A DNA stretch of 64,000 bases from Gracilimonas sp040882225 (GTDB taxonomy: Bacteria; Bacteroidota; Rhodothermia; Balneolales; Balneolaceae): NCBI GenBank assembly GCA_040882225.1, contig JBBEBR010000022.1:434001-498000 (forward strand). Direction: 5' to 3'. Under the pieces are notes generated by a model. The model saw only the letters and a program-made list of their open reading frames with translations, was not told where the DNA came from and searched no databases. Shown piece by piece: positions 53,140 to 60,973 of the stretch; positions within the stretch are counted from its first letter, which is position 1; the number at the start of each line of letters is the position of its first letter. A program made the translations under genes and the position numbers.

Positions 53140-54171
53140 TCAGGAATTATTCCGAAGTGATGACTTTCGGATAATTAATTCAGGACTTAACACCGTTTTT
53201 GATGGTGTGTAGATGGAATCCTTTTCCTTTTTCATTCTGTCTAAAAACATGTTTGCTGTAAATTGTCCCATTTTTTTGCTGTGCTGATCTACCGTAGAAA
53301 GCGCAGGGTCTACCAACGAAGTAAACGACTCATTACTGAAACCGATAATGGCCACGTCATCTGGAATCGAAAAACCTTTATTCTTCAAAACCTCCATTGC
53401 ACCCATCGCAGCGTAATCACTGGCGGAGAAGATTGCGTCAGGTATTTCTGCCCAAGAAGTTATGTCGAGAGCCAGGCTTCTTCCGGCTTCTAACTTCAAA
53501 TCGCTGGTAAGAACAAGTTTCTCATCTACCTGAATTTGATTTCGCTTCAAAGCTTCTTCATAGCCTCTTCGGCGGTCACGATAAATACTGACGTTATCTG
53601 GCCCGGTAAAATGAACAATCTTTTTGCAGCCTTGTTCAATTAAATGTTCAGTTGCTTTAAAAGCTCCCGCAAAATCATCCACTCCAACAGCGTCCACATC
53701 AAAGGAATCTTGCATTCGGTCAAATAAAATCAGAGGAATTCCTCTTTCAACTACATCTTTATAATGATCAAAACTGGTGGTTTCCTTCGCATAGGATGCA
53801 AAAATTCCATCAACCTGAGCTTCAAGCAATGCCTTGATATTTGACTTCTCTTTTTCCACCGAGTCATTAGATTGGCAGATAATCACATTATAGCCCGTGC
53901 CATTTAGAACTTCCTCTACACCTCGTATAACGGATGCAAAAAAATTCCTGTCGGCGGTTGGGATGATGACACCAATAAGATTACTGGTTCCCCTGCGTAA
54001 AGCGGCGGCAATACTATTAGGCTGGTAGTTCATCTCTTCAGCCATGGCAAGAACAGATTTTTTGGTGGATTCACTTATCCGAGGATGATCTTTTAGTGCC
54101 CTCGACACCGTAGAAGCCGTTATATCCAGCTCCCTTGCAATGTCATGAATGGTTGTTCTTTTACTTGCCAT
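53140..54171 (-). CDS. LacI family transcriptional regulator
   Basis: 343 residues. Helix-turn-helix at about 5-25 (TIHDIARELDITASTVSRAL), hinge around NSIAAALRRG (57-66), then a periplasmic-binding-fold effector domain from about 68 (NLIGVIIPTADRNFFASVIRG). As the only regulator in the pectin/KDG cluster, it probably controls kduI-kduD, kdgK-eda-dctPQM and perhaps itself, with a KDG-like effector; this is inference. The candidate operators have the central CG that LacI proteins prefer. It follows the DUF4861 gene by 18 bp. Confidence 0.95.
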   Translation of the reverse strand: MASKRTTIHDIARELDITASTVSRALKDHPRISESTKKSVLAMAEEMNYQPNSIAAALRRGTSNLIGVIIPTADRNFFASVIRGVEEVLNGTGYNVIICQSNDSVEKEKSNIKALLEAQVDGIFASYAKETTSFDHYKDVVERGIPLILFDRMQDSFDVDAVGVDDFAGAFKATEHLIEQGCKKIVHFTGPDNVSIYRDRRRGYEEALKRNQIQVDEKLVLTSDLKLEAGRSLALDITSWAEIPDAIFSASDYAAMGAMEVLKNKGFSIPDDVAIIGFSNESFTSLVDPALSTVDQHSKKMGQFTANMFLDRMKKEKDSIYTPSKTVLSPELIIRKSSLRNNS

Positions 54172-54189
54172 TTTTGCTTCTAAAAAAAA

Positions 54190-55479
54190 TTATTGAATCT
54201 GAAGAGGTTCTGCAATTTTCTGCATTTCTTCCGTAATGAATTCCCGGAAATATTCGGCGTCTGTAAACCTTTCGTCACTCAACTCCCATCCGGCAAAAAC
54301 ATGATATTCTAAAGTTTGTTCCTCTTCCATTTCAAATAAAGTAAAATAGCTATTGGTAATACCCAATCCAGATTCCGGCGCTTTCCTGTATTCTAAAAAG
54401 CTTTCATTCGGAAAAATTAACGCCATTCCTAAAAACCATTCCTTGTCATATGTTTGCTGATCGTGTGTCAGAAAAGCGCTCAATCCTGATGCTTGGTCTT
54501 CTAATAATTCCGGTGGATTATCATTGTGAATATTCACCAGCCCAACAATAAGTGTATCAGCCGACTCCGAATTTGTTAGCTGAACTTTATTAGCGTGGCC
54601 ATATTTTCCGGCCCAAATACTAACTTCATTCGTCAGGTTTAGTTTTCGGTCTCCAACATTCCAACCGGTATAAGTTAATCGGAAAACGGAACGAACCGGG
54701 CCCTCCGTAATGAGCTGATATTTTGTGGTGTCAATATTGTTGCGGGATGCGTCTAATCGTATACCAAGGCGAGTTGGAGTGCTATTTTCAAGAAGTGCGA
54801 GGCCGCCTAATCCTAAAGAATTCCCCACGGCAAGAATGTCTCTTCCCCAGGGCAACATCACATGATAGTTATCAACCAGCTTTCCATCATCAGAAAGTCC
54901 AACGGTATCCAAAGCCATTTCCGGTGAGGTTTTCCCGTATAAATCCCGGCCATTTCTTCCGTCAATATACTGGCGGAAACCAATTTTATCATTCTCCCAA
55001 GCCGGGCCGTCCATCTGGAAACGCTCAAACAGCGGAACCGGAAGTTCATCGGCTGTCATTGTGAGTTCCTCAACCGCACGCACACCCGAATCTTCCAAAA
55101 CCCCAAAACGAACGTTGGTTCTGCTTGTGAATTCCGGGTAATCGGCAGCGTTCACAAAACGTATGTTGATGGTTGCATTTTCTTCGGAAGCTAAATTTAT
55201 GGTGAAGGCCAGTTCATCCCAACTGCCATCAGAATCAATATCATCTACCTGTGCTGGAAGGGCTTCTTCATTTAGATAGGGAAGGGGAACTTGATTATTG
55301 GGAATCGAGCCTTTCTCTTCTATTTGTTGCCTGGTAATTACAATGGGTTCGTCTTCGCGGTCAGTTTGCGAATCGTTATTTATGGTGAATTCAATTTCCC
55401 CGGAAGAGCACCCCACAAATGAAAAAGTTAAGATACATAAGGTTCCTGCAATCGATAAAAAGCGTGCGCTATTTTTCAT
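54190..55479 (-). CDS. DUF4861 domain lipoprotein
   Basis: 429 residues; signal sequence with lipobox FVGC placing the lipidated Cys at 24. DUF4861 (PF16153) proteins occur beside unsaturated-uronate and pectin enzymes in Bacteroidota. Sequence shows many beta-strand blocks, for example NYHVMLPWGRDILAVGNSLGLGG (around 198-220), and no recognised catalytic motif. Function is unproven; a carbohydrate lyase-like or binding role is possible. In operon with kduD, 5 bp downstream of its stop. Confidence 0.82.
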   Translation of the reverse strand: MKNSARFLSIAGTLCILTFSFVGCSSGEIEFTINNDSQTDREDEPIVITRQQIEEKGSIPNNQVPLPYLNEEALPAQVDDIDSDGSWDELAFTINLASEENATINIRFVNAADYPEFTSRTNVRFGVLEDSGVRAVEELTMTADELPVPLFERFQMDGPAWENDKIGFRQYIDGRNGRDLYGKTSPEMALDTVGLSDDGKLVDNYHVMLPWGRDILAVGNSLGLGGLALLENSTPTRLGIRLDASRNNIDTTKYQLITEGPVRSVFRLTYTGWNVGDRKLNLTNEVSIWAGKYGHANKVQLTNSESADTLIVGLVNIHNDNPPELLEDQASGLSAFLTHDQQTYDKEWFLGMALIFPNESFLEYRKAPESGLGITNSYFTLFEMEEEQTLEYHVFAGWELSDERFTDAEYFREFITEEMQKIAEPLQIQ

Positions 55480-55484
55480 ATGAA

Positions 55485-56273
55485 TTATTTTTCGTTGGAA
55501 GGTTTGCCAATGGTAGCGAGAATGCCACCATCCACATATACAATTTGTCCGTTTACAAAATCGCTGGCTTTAGAGGCAAGGAAGACAGCTGTTCCGGCAA
55601 GATCAGAAGGATCTCCCCACCGCCCGGCTGGTGTTCGTTGAATGATAAAATCATTAAATGGATGGCCATCTTTGCGAATGGGTTCGGTTTGTGAAGTGGC
55701 AAAATAACCCGGCCCAATGCCATTGGTTTGAATATTGAAACGAGCCCATTCTGTTGCCATACTTCGGGTGAGCATCTTTAAACCGCCTTTGGCAGCTGCA
55801 TAAGCTCCCACAGTATCGCGGCCAAGTTCCGTCATCATGGAGCAAATATTTATGACCTTGCCTTCTTTTCGCTCAATCATATGCTTAACTACTTGCTTCG
55901 CCATAATGAAGGGCCCTACCAAATCTACATCAATAACTTTTCGGTAGTCCTCAACCTCCATATCCTTTAGCGGTACACGTTTGATGATGCCCGCATTATT
56001 TACCAAGATATCTATGGGCCCGATTTCTTTCTCGATTTTATCCACATGTTCTTTGGCTTTTGCCTCATCGGTTACATCAAAAATAAAACCATGAACCGTA
56101 TGGCCAGCCGCTCGGTATTCTTCGAGGGCTTTATCCATTTTCTCCGGTGTAGTTCCATTTACGATTAATTCAGCTCCAGCTTCGGCAAGCCCCATCGCCA
56201 TTGCCATTCCTAAACCATGTGTGGCACCGGTTACAAAAGCTCGTTTTCCTTTTAAATCAAAAAGTGCGTTCAT
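55485..56273 (-). CDS. kduD: 2-deoxy-D-gluconate 3-dehydrogenase-type SDR
   Basis: NAD(P)-dependent short-chain dehydrogenase, 262 residues. Cofactor motif TGATHGLG (15-22), catalytic Ser145 and YxxxK as Tyr158/Lys162 (AYAAAKG), NNAG at 92-95. Position after kduI identifies it as KduD, which reduces 3-deoxy-D-glycero-2,5-hexodiulosonate to KDG. Related gluconate 5-dehydrogenases share the fold, so substrate is inferred from context. Gap to kduI is 31 bp. Confidence 0.9.
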   Translation of the reverse strand: MNALFDLKGKRAFVTGATHGLGMAMAMGLAEAGAELIVNGTTPEKMDKALEEYRAAGHTVHGFIFDVTDEAKAKEHVDKIEKEIGPIDILVNNAGIIKRVPLKDMEVEDYRKVIDVDLVGPFIMAKQVVKHMIERKEGKVINICSMMTELGRDTVGAYAAAKGGLKMLTRSMATEWARFNIQTNGIGPGYFATSQTEPIRKDGHPFNDFIIQRTPAGRWGDPSDLAGTAVFLASKASDFVNGQIVYVDGGILATIGKPSNEK

Positions 56274-56304
56274 TTCTTAGATGCTTAGTTTGAAATTAGT
56301 TTCT

Positions 56305-57144
56305 CTATTTCAGGTCGGTTGGGGCGAGTTTATCCATATCTCCGTAATCAAGATTTTCACCGGCCATTCCCCAGATAAAAGTGTAATTACTTGTTCCAGA
56401 ACCACAATGGATTGACCAAGGGGGAGATAGAACAGCTTCATTATTTTGTAACCAGATGTGGCGTGTGTTTTCAGGCTCTCCCAGAAAGTGGCAGACAACC
56501 TGATCTTCCGGAACTTCAAAATAAAAGTAAGCTTCCATTCGTCGATTATGCACATGAGCCGGCATGGTATTCCAAACACTCCCAGGTTCAAGCTGTGTCA
56601 TTCCCATTTGTAACTGACAAGTTTCAACAATACTGTTCACTATCAATTTTCGGATTACACGGTGATTGGATGTTTCCAGCGAGCCAAGCTCTACAATCTC
56701 GGCATCTTTTTGGGCTACTTTTTTGGTAGGATAAGAATGATGAGCCGGGGCTGAATTCAAATAAAATAACGGTTGCCCATTTCCGGATTTTGCGAAACTG
56801 ACGTCTTTTTCGCCTCTTCCAACATAAAGCGCTTCTTTATACTCTAACTCAAACTCCTGATCGCCAACTTTCACAATTCCCTTTTCGCCAACGTTTATGA
56901 TTCCTAATTCACGGCGTTCTAAAAAGTAATCGGCTCTAAGAGGATCGATAGTCTCCAGTTCTACAGCTTTTGAGCCGGGTTTGACTCCTCCAACGATGTA
57001 CCTGTCGTAGTGTGAATACACCAGGTTGATATCTCCAGAGGTAAACATGTTTTGGATTAAAAAATCATCCCTAAGCCGCTTTGTATCATACTTATTAGCG
57101 TCTTCAGGATTAGAAGCGTATCGAACCGAATAGTTAACAGACAT
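56305..57144 (-). CDS. kduI: 5-dehydro-4-deoxy-D-glucuronate isomerase
   Basis: Metal-dependent cupin-fold isomerase converting 5-keto-4-deoxyuronate into 3-deoxy-glycero-2,5-hexodiulosonate, the first intracellular step for unsaturated uronates. Zinc ligands His197, His199, Glu204 and His246 correspond to 196, 198, 203 and 245 of the E. coli enzyme (PAHVHNRRMEAYFYF and SIHCGSG). Length 279 matches. First gene of the minus-strand operon; an operator candidate lies 20 bp before its ATG. Confidence 0.96.
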   Translation of the reverse strand: MSVNYSVRYASNPEDANKYDTKRLRDDFLIQNMFTSGDINLVYSHYDRYIVGGVKPGSKAVELETIDPLRADYFLERRELGIINVGEKGIVKVGDQEFELEYKEALYVGRGEKDVSFAKSGNGQPLFYLNSAPAHHSYPTKKVAQKDAEIVELGSLETSNHRVIRKLIVNSIVETCQLQMGMTQLEPGSVWNTMPAHVHNRRMEAYFYFEVPEDQVVCHFLGEPENTRHIWLQNNEAVLSPPWSIHCGSGTSNYTFIWGMAGENLDYGDMDKLAPTDLK

Positions 57145-57163
57145 GAATATATTTTTTATTTTA

Positions 57164-57177
57164 TGTAATCGATTGCA
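57164..57177. promoter_or_regulatory. candidate LacI-type operator (site 2)
   Basis: TGTAATCGATTGCA, with core AATCGATT and central CG, 20 bp before the kduI ATG. Compatible with repression by a LacI-type protein. Confidence 0.65.
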
Positions 57178-57344
57178 CTGAATATATAAAAAACTGATGT
57201 TTTCCTCATATTTAAAAGCAAAAAGATTAAATGTAGTGAATGAGATGATTTGTGAAGTGATTTAAAAAAGAAATTGACTTCCATTTTATCTGACACTGAA
57301 ATTGACAAAATGGTTTCAATGGAGCCAAAATTTAATATTCTTTG

Positions 57345-57358
57345 TGCAACCGATTGTA
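57345..57358. promoter_or_regulatory. candidate LacI-type operator (site 3)
   Basis: TGCAACCGATTGTA, differing from sites 1 and 2 at one core base. It is 6 bp left of the MITE end. It may once have controlled a plus-strand gene now disrupted downstream. Confidence 0.55.
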
Positions 57359-57364
57359 TTTTAG

Positions 57365-57510
57365 ACCTGTTTCGATTAACGAATTTAGCAGTGACTAAGG
57401 AGAACCTGCGAGCGTCCGCAGGTCCTCGCAGCGTTCTGCCAAAGACGCTACGATGTTGCTTACGTTTCTAATATTGATGCATTTTTTATAGGGTTTTAAT
57501 CGAAACAGGT
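57365..57510. mobile_element. MITE-like element (146 bp)
   Basis: Ends ACCTGTTTCGATTAA (57365-57379) and its inverted copy TTAATCGAAACAGGT (57496-57510) are a 15-bp perfect pair; weaker similarity goes on outward. The interior has no long open frame but strong local folding, for example stem ACCTGCG (57404-57410) / CGCAGGT (57417-57423). No transposase is encoded. A clear target-site duplication was not identified. Confidence 0.62.
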
Positions 57511-57559
57511 TTTAAAAGGAATTCACCCCAAAAAAGAGAGATTTATAAAAAACCAGCCG

Positions 57560-57751
57560 ATGAATCCGTTGATTCTTCATCTTGCTTTTGTTTCAATGCA
57601 TCCGGCGGTGGATAAAGAACGGCTTCTAAATGCGGGGGCAACTTTAGTAACCGAGGATAAATTAGATGACGGTTCTCCTCTGCTTATGATGCGTGACCCG
57701 TGGGGCTTTTCAATCCAATTTTGCAAAAGAGGAAAAGTGCTATTGAAATAA
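57560..57751 (+). pseudogene. 5'-truncated VOC (glyoxalase-like) family gene
   Basis: The 63-residue frame HLAFVSMHPAVDKERLLNAGA... to MMRDPWGFSIQFCKR matches the C-terminal half of a vicinal-oxygen-chelate domain, including the DPWGxxxQFxKR ending. The N-terminal half is absent; the frame is open 57 bp upstream and meets a stop within the right MITE end. Truncation directly beside the element suggests a deletion or insertion linked event. Probably not functional. Confidence 0.7.
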
Positions 57752-57763
57752 AATAAGGCAGTT

Positions 57764-57790
57764 TTTGAATTTAAGTTACCGGTTAAAGGA
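57764..57790 (+). promoter_or_regulatory. candidate shared operator motif (copy A)
   Basis: Contains TAAGTTACCGGTTAA (57772-57786) after TTTGAATT. About 90 bp before the GH105-like ATG. Nearly the same stretch precedes the TonB receptor gene and, inverted, the large secreted protein. Confidence 0.5.
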
Positions 57791-57878
57791 AATTTTTCTT
57801 TTCTTAAGTGAAATTCGAAAATAAAACTACTAAGAAGTCGGTTTTTTAGCTTTTGAAAAAATATCCATAATCAATTTT

Positions 57879-59057
57879 ATGAAAACACTGAGTCTGGCCA
57901 TTCTGTTATTTTTCACATCTTGTTCTACCATCAACAGTCAGACTATTCCTGAATCGTTGAAATGGTCGGAGAGAATGGCTCTTTCAATCATGGAAGAAAA
58001 TCCTGATCCAGTGTACATGGATTTTAGGGATGAGCCGAAGTGGGAATATACTTTTGGCCTCGTTTTGAAATCGATCGAAAAGGTTTGGAAAGAAACCGGC
58101 GATGATAAATATCTCGACTATATCGATGATTATTATGATTTCATGATTGCGGAGGATGGCAAAATCAATAAATATAATATCACTAATTTTAACATTGACC
58201 GTGTAGCTCCGGGCCGTGCGTTATTTAATCTTTACGAACAAACAGGAAAAGAAAAATATAATAACGCTATTGAGCAGTTGCGGTATCATCTTGAATTTCA
58301 GCCCAGAAATAAAGTTGGCGGATTTTGGCACAAATTGATCTATCCCTGGCAAATGTGGCTCGATGGTGCATATATGGGGCAACCGTTTTATGCGGAATAT
58401 TCCCAAAGAAATAATCAGCCCGAGTATTTTGATGACATAGCGCTTCAGTTTAAGCTAATGCAGGAAAACATGAGAGATGAGGAAACTGGCCTCTATTATC
58501 ATGGCTGGGATCAGAGTAAAACGCAACGCTGGGCAGATCCTCAAACCGGTCTTTCTCCACACTTTTGGGGTCGGGCAATCGGCTGGTACTCGATGGCTTT
58601 AGTGGATGTTTTGGATTATTTCCCTGAAGATCATCCTGAACACAAAACCTTGGTGAATGTATTAGATCAGCTTGTGGAAGCGCTTGTTAATTTTCAGGAT
58701 GAAGAAACCGGTGTTTGGTATCAGGTTGTGAATTTGGGAGACAGAGAAGGAAATTACCTGGAAGCCTCAGCTTCAATTATGTTCACATACGCGATTGCCA
58801 AAGGAGCGAACAAAGGCTACATCGACAGTTCGTATCGGAAAGTTGCCGAACGCGCATACGATGGAATTCTTAAGGAATTCATTAAAGTGGATGAAGATGG
58901 GCTGGTTTACATTCACAAAGCATGTGCTGTGGCAGGACTTGGCGGAAATCCATACCGGGATGGCTCCTTTGAATATTACGTAAATGAGCCCATTCAGATA
59001 AATGATACCAAAGCAACGGGGTCTTTCATCAAGGCGAGTTTGGAACTTGGTCGGTAA
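57879..59057 (+). CDS. GH88/GH105 unsaturated uronyl hydrolase, lipoprotein
   Basis: Six-hairpin hydrolase (392 residues) that removes the terminal unsaturated uronic acid from pectic oligosaccharides, as YteR/YesR do for rhamnogalacturonan. Probably lipid-anchored (FFTSC, Cys15). The catalytic acid site WLDGAYMGQPF has Asp162, and Asp107 (NIDRVAPG) fits the second conserved Asp of the family. GH105 is favoured over GH88 by length and the DGAYMG block. It is followed by RGAE and PME genes, so rhamnogalacturonan or homogalacturonan is the probable target. Confidence 0.9.
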   Translation: MKTLSLAILLFFTSCSTINSQTIPESLKWSERMALSIMEENPDPVYMDFRDEPKWEYTFGLVLKSIEKVWKETGDDKYLDYIDDYYDFMIAEDGKINKYNITNFNIDRVAPGRALFNLYEQTGKEKYNNAIEQLRYHLEFQPRNKVGGFWHKLIYPWQMWLDGAYMGQPFYAEYSQRNNQPEYFDDIALQFKLMQENMRDEETGLYYHGWDQSKTQRWADPQTGLSPHFWGRAIGWYSMALVDVLDYFPEDHPEHKTLVNVLDQLVEALVNFQDEETGVWYQVVNLGDREGNYLEASASIMFTYAIAKGANKGYIDSSYRKVAERAYDGILKEFIKVDEDGLVYIHKACAVAGLGGNPYRDGSFEYYVNEPIQINDTKATGSFIKASLELGR

Positions 59058-59169
59058 TGTTTATAAGCAATAATGAAATTATTCACACAAAACTTCCCTG
59101 CTCTTTTTCTGCTCGTTTCACTGATGAAGCAGCTTCTCATCATAGAATCACTCCTAATCAACCCAAAAA

Positions 59170-59967
59170 ATGATTTATAAGCATCTTTTGAAAGTCAGTA
59201 TGAGTTTGTTTCAAAAGGGACACTTGGTCTTTTTGTTCTCAGTTATGGGATTGATTCTTTCAAGCTTTCAAGACAGCCCGGAGAAAGCGGTGATTTATTT
59301 AGTGGGAGATTCTACCATGTCGGAGAAAGAAGTGAGGTCATTTCCTGAAACCGGCTGGGGAATGCCTTTTAAAAGCTATTTTAGCGAAGAGGTGATAATT
59401 GAAAATCACGCCCGAAATGGCAGAAGTACCCGAACATTTATTCAAGAAGGTTTATGGGAGCCAATAGTTGAGGAGCTAAAAAAAGGTGATTTCGTGTTCA
59501 TTCAGTTTGGCCACAATGATGAAGTGCAAACAAAGCCGCGTTCAACAACACCCGAACAATATCAGTTTTATTTACGGCAATATATTTCAGAGACAAGAGC
59601 TAAAAACGCTCAGCCGATTCTGTTAACTCCCATCACCCGAAGGCAGTTTGATGAAGCGGGAAAAATCAAAGAAACACATTTAGTCTATTCTCAGTTAATG
59701 CGTGAAGTAGCCGAATCGGAAAACGTGCCATTAATTGATATGGACAGGGAATCACGAAATTTATTATCAGAATTTGGACAAGAGCATTCAAAAATTTTAT
59801 ACCTGCACCTGAAAGCAGGCCAGAATCCGAATTATCCCGAAGGATTAACCGATAACACTCATTTTAGTGAAACCGGCGCCCGAATGATGGCAGAATTGGT
59901 ACTGCAAGGGATTGATGAACTTAACCTGGAAATGGAAAATTATATTGTTAAAAAGGTGATGGAATGA
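59170..59967 (+). CDS. rhamnogalacturonan acetylesterase (SGNH hydrolase, CE12-like)
   Basis: Removes O-acetyl groups from rhamnogalacturonan so that lyases and hydrolases can act. The four SGNH blocks are seen: GDST with Ser48, NG (83-84), GHND with Asn116, and DNTHFSE with Asp228 and His231. An N-terminal hydrophobic stretch (about 18-33) acts as export signal or anchor. 265 residues. Last codons overlap the PME start (ATGA), and both are probably co-translated. Confidence 0.92.
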   Translation: MIYKHLLKVSMSLFQKGHLVFLFSVMGLILSSFQDSPEKAVIYLVGDSTMSEKEVRSFPETGWGMPFKSYFSEEVIIENHARNGRSTRTFIQEGLWEPIVEELKKGDFVFIQFGHNDEVQTKPRSTTPEQYQFYLRQYISETRAKNAQPILLTPITRRQFDEAGKIKETHLVYSQLMREVAESENVPLIDMDRESRNLLSEFGQEHSKILYLHLKAGQNPNYPEGLTDNTHFSETGARMMAELVLQGIDELNLEMENYIVKKVME

Positions 59968-60947
59968 AAACTTCGTCACAAATATGGGCAGTATTCTTAT
60001 TTGTCGGATTGATCGCTTATGGATTTTCAGCAACCGCTCAGGAAAATATCAGCTACGATTATGTAGTGGCCCAGGATGGAAGCGGAGACTTTGAATCCAT
60101 TCAGGCCGCCATTGATGCAACTAAAGCCTTTCCGGATAAACGGGTTTCCATCTTTATAAAAAATGGCGTGTATAAAGAGAAAGTAAAAGTGCATTCCTGG
60201 AACACCGAACTTTCTTTAGTTGGGGAAGATAAAGAACAGACGATCATCACTTTCGATGATTATTTCGACAAAATAAACCTTGGGCGCAACAGTACTTTTC
60301 ATACCTACACCTTGCTTGTACAGGGCAATGATTTCCATGCCGAAAATCTAACCATCGAAAATAGTGCAGGGGAAGTGGGACAGGCCGTTGCGTTACATGT
60401 GGATGCCGACCGGGTTTCGATTGCAAATTGCAGGCTGCTTGGCAATCAGGATACGCTTTATATTTCAGGAGAAGGGGATCGTCAATATTTCCGTGATTGT
60501 TATATAGAAGGAACAACAGATTTTATTTTTGGCGGAGCAACCGCTGTTTTTGAAGACTGCATCATTCACAGTAAAAAAAATTCGTACATCACAGCTGCGT
60601 CCACACCCGAAACAATTTTTTTCGGAATGGTTTTTTTGAACAGCGAACTTACTGCTGATGAAAATTTAAGTGAGGTTTTTTTAGGAAGGCCCTGGAGGGA
60701 TTTCGCTAAAACAGTGTTCATCCAAACTGAAATGGGCGATCATATTATTGAAGAAGGCTGGCATAATTGGTCTCGTAAGGAAGCGGAAAAAACTGCTTTC
60801 TTTGCGGAATATAAAAATTCAGGCCCTGGATTTGCTCCCGGGCAGAGAGTAGAGTGGTCGCATCAGTTAACCGATCAGGAATCTGAAAAGTACACACCAA
60901 AGAATATTCTTGGAGACTGGGTAATCAGTCGTGGGTTAATGAATTAA
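59964..60947 (+). CDS. pectin methylesterase (CE8)
   Basis: Right-handed beta-helix enzyme removing methyl groups from homogalacturonan. Signal peptide about 1-26 (YGFSATAQE). Catalytic motifs: GQAVAL with Gln140, GNQDTLY with Gln162 and Asp163, TDFIFG with Asp186, and GRPW with Arg242 and Trp244. Length 327 is typical of mature bacterial PME. The preceding RGAE overlaps it by four bases. It gives pectate for lyases not present in this window. Confidence 0.95.
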   Translation: MKTSSQIWAVFLFVGLIAYGFSATAQENISYDYVVAQDGSGDFESIQAAIDATKAFPDKRVSIFIKNGVYKEKVKVHSWNTELSLVGEDKEQTIITFDDYFDKINLGRNSTFHTYTLLVQGNDFHAENLTIENSAGEVGQAVALHVDADRVSIANCRLLGNQDTLYISGEGDRQYFRDCYIEGTTDFIFGGATAVFEDCIIHSKKNSYITAASTPETIFFGMVFLNSELTADENLSEVFLGRPWRDFAKTVFIQTEMGDHIIEEGWHNWSRKEAEKTAFFAEYKNSGPGFAPGQRVEWSHQLTDQESEKYTPKNILGDWVISRGLMN

Positions 60948-60973
60948 TACTAATAGGATAAAATTATTGAATT

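Larger units (their letters stand above)
57145..57878. other. control region between the two pectin operons
   Basis: 734 bp between divergent kduI and the GH105-like gene. Holds two LacI-type operator candidates, a MITE-like inverted-repeat element, a truncated VOC gene and the shared motif copy A. No intact gene is seen. Details are in separate entries. Confidence 0.75.

Noticed and set aside
57401..57440. GC-rich stem-loop inside the MITE considered as a tRNA or attenuator
   Set aside because: No cloverleaf or conserved TPsiC loop, and no U-tract.
59073..59180. 35-codon frame with signal-like sequence before the RGAE gene
   Set aside because: Overlaps the RGAE start, shows no family likeness and is probably chance or a vestigial leader.
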